DNA of 20,104 nt from Nemertoderma westbladi (lineage: Eukaryota > Xenacoelomorpha > Nemertodermatida > Nemertodermatidae), in assembly GCA_032718475.1 (NCBI GenBank), contig JAUCBJ010005071.1, positions 1-20,104 on the forward strand, given 5' to 3'. The notes below the pieces were generated by a model, which was not told where the DNA came from, did not search any database, and saw only the letters and a list, made by a program, of their open reading frames with translations. This document shows, piece after piece, positions 17,621 through 20,104 of the stretch. Position 1 is the stretch's first letter. Each line of letters opens with the position of its first letter. The position numbers and the translations under genes were made by a program.

Positions 17621-18064
17621 AAACCAGAGTAACGTCTTGTAGAAGGTTACGATTGAGTATGTAATTATTTATTAGCCATTTAATATAGCATAGGTATTAG
17701 TATTAGACTACACCGCGGGTAGCAACAAAACCTACTTATGTTAATTGTATGTTGTATATCCTGGCCGCATGCAACAATTTAAATTAATGACAAATTATTT
17801 GATTTAAAAATTTAATTAATTTAAAATTAATGACTAATTACTAACGACAATACTCAATCGTGGAAGCGGATTTGTGTGACGTTACGAGCATATCAATATG
17901 CGAAAAATTTTCAAAAATTCTGTATTTAATACAAATTAATAATAATAACCAAAATTAGAACAACCAAATTAAATATCACCATAAATAATCAATTAACTAT
18001 TACAGTAGTTACTAGTGTGAAATAAGTGTGAAGAGTGAGCGTTCTAATCTCTACATTTACCAAT
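17621..18064 (+). other. AT-rich gap between Pao pol end and the next reading frame (LTR candidate)
   Basis: About 440 bases without coding potential. Its place, after pol and before a new ATG, fits either a 3' LTR plus leader or an intergenic spacer. TGGAAGCGGATTTG at 17862-17875 starts with TGG like a primer-binding site, but I cannot match it to a tRNA. Confidence 0.35.
17649..17861. repeat. 213-bp segment bounded by a perfect 12-bp inverted repeat
   Basis: ACGATTGAGTAT at 17649-17660 and its exact reverse complement at 17850-17861. The inside is very AT-rich with TTTAATTAATTT-type self-complementary sequence. It lies in the pol-to-next-ORF gap where an LTR could be expected, but TG...CA ends and a primer-binding site are not clear. 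Confidence 0.5.
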
Positions 18065-20081
18065 ATGTCACCGAACAATTTGGATAAATTAAATAAACAA
18101 CGTGTTACTCTGGAAACACAAATAGAGCCCGTATAATTGTGAATACAACCAGTTTGTACAGTTTGCATTATATGAGCAATTCAACCTGTTATCATGGATA
18201 CACAAAAATAGTGACATTCTGGTAAATATTAAAGTTATGTCTTTTTGAACCGTATTTGGACGATAAATTAAATCAAAAGGTTCAAATAACCTCTAAATAA
18301 GACTAAATCGTGTGAATTCAAAGCATATATGATTGTCTAACCTTTCTTTGATGCGAGGATTATAGTAGACCCATTATGGCTCCGGACCAATCCCCCATCT
18401 CCCTGGCTTGATGAGAGTTTAGCGTAAACGATTAAACGACGAATGTGAATTAGCTTCTTTGGTCCAACCCGCGGTCCAGACTCTAATAGAAGGGTTCCAA
18501 AGTAAAGCACATATTCATCCGTCTGGGTATGTAAAGTGTTTCAGTGTCGCTTACAGTCAAACCAACCGATACCTTTCAACACCAGCATCTCTAACCCCAA
18601 CTTAGTCGCGGATGCTCCAATGTTGGAAGCCCATATTGTAGAGCCCCTCTATGATGAAACTGACGAATGGATTATCGCTCCCCCAGGTCGAGCTGATCAA
18701 ATCAAGTCTTTAATTTGGGATAAAAACCTCAAAAGACCTCCATCCACCATTCTATGGGATTCAAGACCACCAGGATTTCGTCTTACTCAGTCAACATTAT
18801 GTTATGAAGCCCAAGGATCCCGCCTGTAGTATGGATTTCCTACCTTTGGTTAATCCTCTTGATATCACGGAGATCGAGCCCATGCAGAAGCACCTCGACC
18901 ATATAATCAAATTGAATACCTTTCGTAAACCTTTCAACATAACTATTGAAGATAAACCCGCGCCCCCTCGGAACCTCGCTAATTTTATCAGCGATCAGTT
19001 GATCCTTTGGAACATTGATGTACGATTTAGAGAAGACAAACTCTCTATTATATTGAAAGGAAAGTCCGTTGTAGAGAATGTTTAGAGTTATAAGTCGGCA
19101 GTTATCGCCCGAGGTTCTATCAGATCTCTGGATAGCCAATGGACGCCGGTGGAAGTAGATGAAACTGTCGCGTACCTCGAGTTCAATAATACTCTTGAGG
19201 TCATCCAACAATATGGCGTAATGCTGTATGATAATGAAGGTTCCATATCAGATGATGAACTCAGTTCAACCCGGTTAATACACATTCGTGGTTTAACAGG
19301 AGCTACACATGTTTTTACGCGAACCTCCCGGAACGCCGACATTATCTTTACTCCTCCATCCCTTCAGGAGATGTTATCTCGACATGGCTAATTCGAGAAG
19401 TCTTACCGATATGTTCTAGAAACCGGTTCATCACCCTGCACTGGGTATAGAACCCTCGATGTTACCTCAACCCGTCTTGGACCTGATGTTTGACAAGAGG
19501 ATCTGTAAACTTGGTTCAGCGATCTATCCCGACCTCTACAAGGACTTCGACTCCTTGTTAGACATTCACTATCCCTTTGCGGATACACAAATGATCCTCC
19601 CATGGACACAGGAACGTGGTTTCTTTCGCATTATCTATGAACGCGTAGGTAATGGAATGCGCCGAGCGGAACGCACCGGCATCTGACTTATCTCCTTCCA
19701 TGAACTTGGATGGGACTTTAAGGAAGGTCGGTATAATCGTTATTTAAACTTATATGGTGATAATTATTCCCGTTATTATTATAATAATTTCAATGGAAAC
19801 AATAAAAACAATTTCCTAATTATTTCAATGGTCCTTTATCCACCCCTGGTGCTGTTTATTCCAATGTGTCCCTCTTCAGCCTTCTCTCGCTATTTATATG
19901 GTATGTGAGAATTCTGCCATATCAGGTTACTTGTAGTAGGACTTTAAGATCCCACCCATTACTGCTCGGCACCCTGCTTGTCAAGGTCAACTGCGAAGGG
20001 AAATTCCACAGTTTCGAATGTTTTCGAAGGTTTCTACCCCCCTTTGTTGGTATTGACAGTCAGTTCTATGATCCCATCTGA
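18065..20081 (+). pseudogene. Unidentified, frameshifted coding region (possible gag or third ORF of a retroelement)
   Basis: Five stretches follow in shifting frames. (1) ATG at 18065: MSPNNLDKLNKQRVTLETQI, stop at 18136, then EYNQFVQFALYEQFNLLSWI in another frame. (2) About 18350-18530: DPLWLRTNPPSPWLDE and LASLVQPAVQTLIEGF. (3) 18536-18829: LVADAPMLEAHIVEPLYDET, then DEWIIAPPGRADQIKSLIWD. (4) 18804-19391, one frame with a single TAG at 19083: DLILWNI-like and LIHIRGLTGATHVFTRTSRN. (5) 19459-19686: VLDLMFDKRICKLGSAIYPD. A segment rich in Asn and Tyr follows (about 19705-19820), then a Cys-containing end. Long complex stretches in one direction with consistent character argue for real, decayed coding sequence. 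The coiled-coil-like start and the place after a Pao pol suggest gag, but I recognise no domain. It may continue beyond the window. Confidence 0.5.
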
Positions 20082-20104
20082 AAGGGACAATTGAATAAGC
20101 ATTT

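Noticed and set aside
17739-18058. TGTTAATTG...TCTACA as an LTR with TG...CA ends
   Set aside because: TG and CA pairs are frequent in this composition, and no second copy or convincing primer-binding site is seen; kept only as a candidate gap.
18840-19342. Minus-strand frames of 84-123 codons opposite the unidentified plus-strand region
   Set aside because: The plus strand has the more continuous succession of frames across 2 kb; the minus-strand ones are isolated and look like shadows.

Overview
The window looks like nuclear DNA of a non-model invertebrate animal, probably marine. It is AT-rich and has no bacterial gene organisation. It holds one terminal exon of a homeobox gene and several kilobases of decayed animal-type transposable elements: BEL/Pao LTR retrotransposon, LINE tails, inverted-repeat elements, a minisatellite and long poly(G)/poly(C) runs. 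I cannot name the species. The 8-bp palindrome TAGGCCTA occurs ten times by hand count, which may be a lineage signature.

Layout. Bases 1-1789 are read as the last intron of a homeobox gene; 1790-2134 (+) is its terminal exon, which begins inside homeodomain helix 3 with a lysine at position 50 and ends at a stop codon. Bases 2779-3824 hold a foldback-like element whose ends are hairpin-forming arrays of a 15-bp unit; it is flanked by the same 9-bp sequence. Bases 3834-7360 carry no gene I can support. Bases 7365-9127 (-) are a broken reading frame with coiled-coil and SGNH-esterase features, as in ORF1 of CR1-like LINEs, interrupted by a 363-bp inverted-repeat element. Bases about 9300-13810 (-) are a decayed BEL/Pao element in the order gag, protease-like, RT, RNase H, integrase. 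A 528-bp LINE 3' end is inserted in its gag zinc knuckles and flanked by ACAC. Bases 13860-17100 hold LINE 3' ends, small inverted repeats, G/C homopolymers and a roughly 730-bp minisatellite. Bases 17113-17620 (+) are the end of a BEL/Pao pol: integrase C-terminal part plus the DUF5641-type domain. Bases 18065-20081 (+) are a frameshifted coding region I cannot identify.

How the parts relate. The minus-strand Pao fragment stops inside integrase almost exactly where the plus-strand fragment begins, so the two may be halves of one copy separated by an inversion. The unidentified region after pol may be a gag (tandem copies sharing an LTR) or a third ORF. Apart from the homeobox exon, no gene here looks intact. 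I found no clear new biological system; the best leads are the homeobox exon, the modular foldback element, the split Pao element and the unidentified coding region at the right end.
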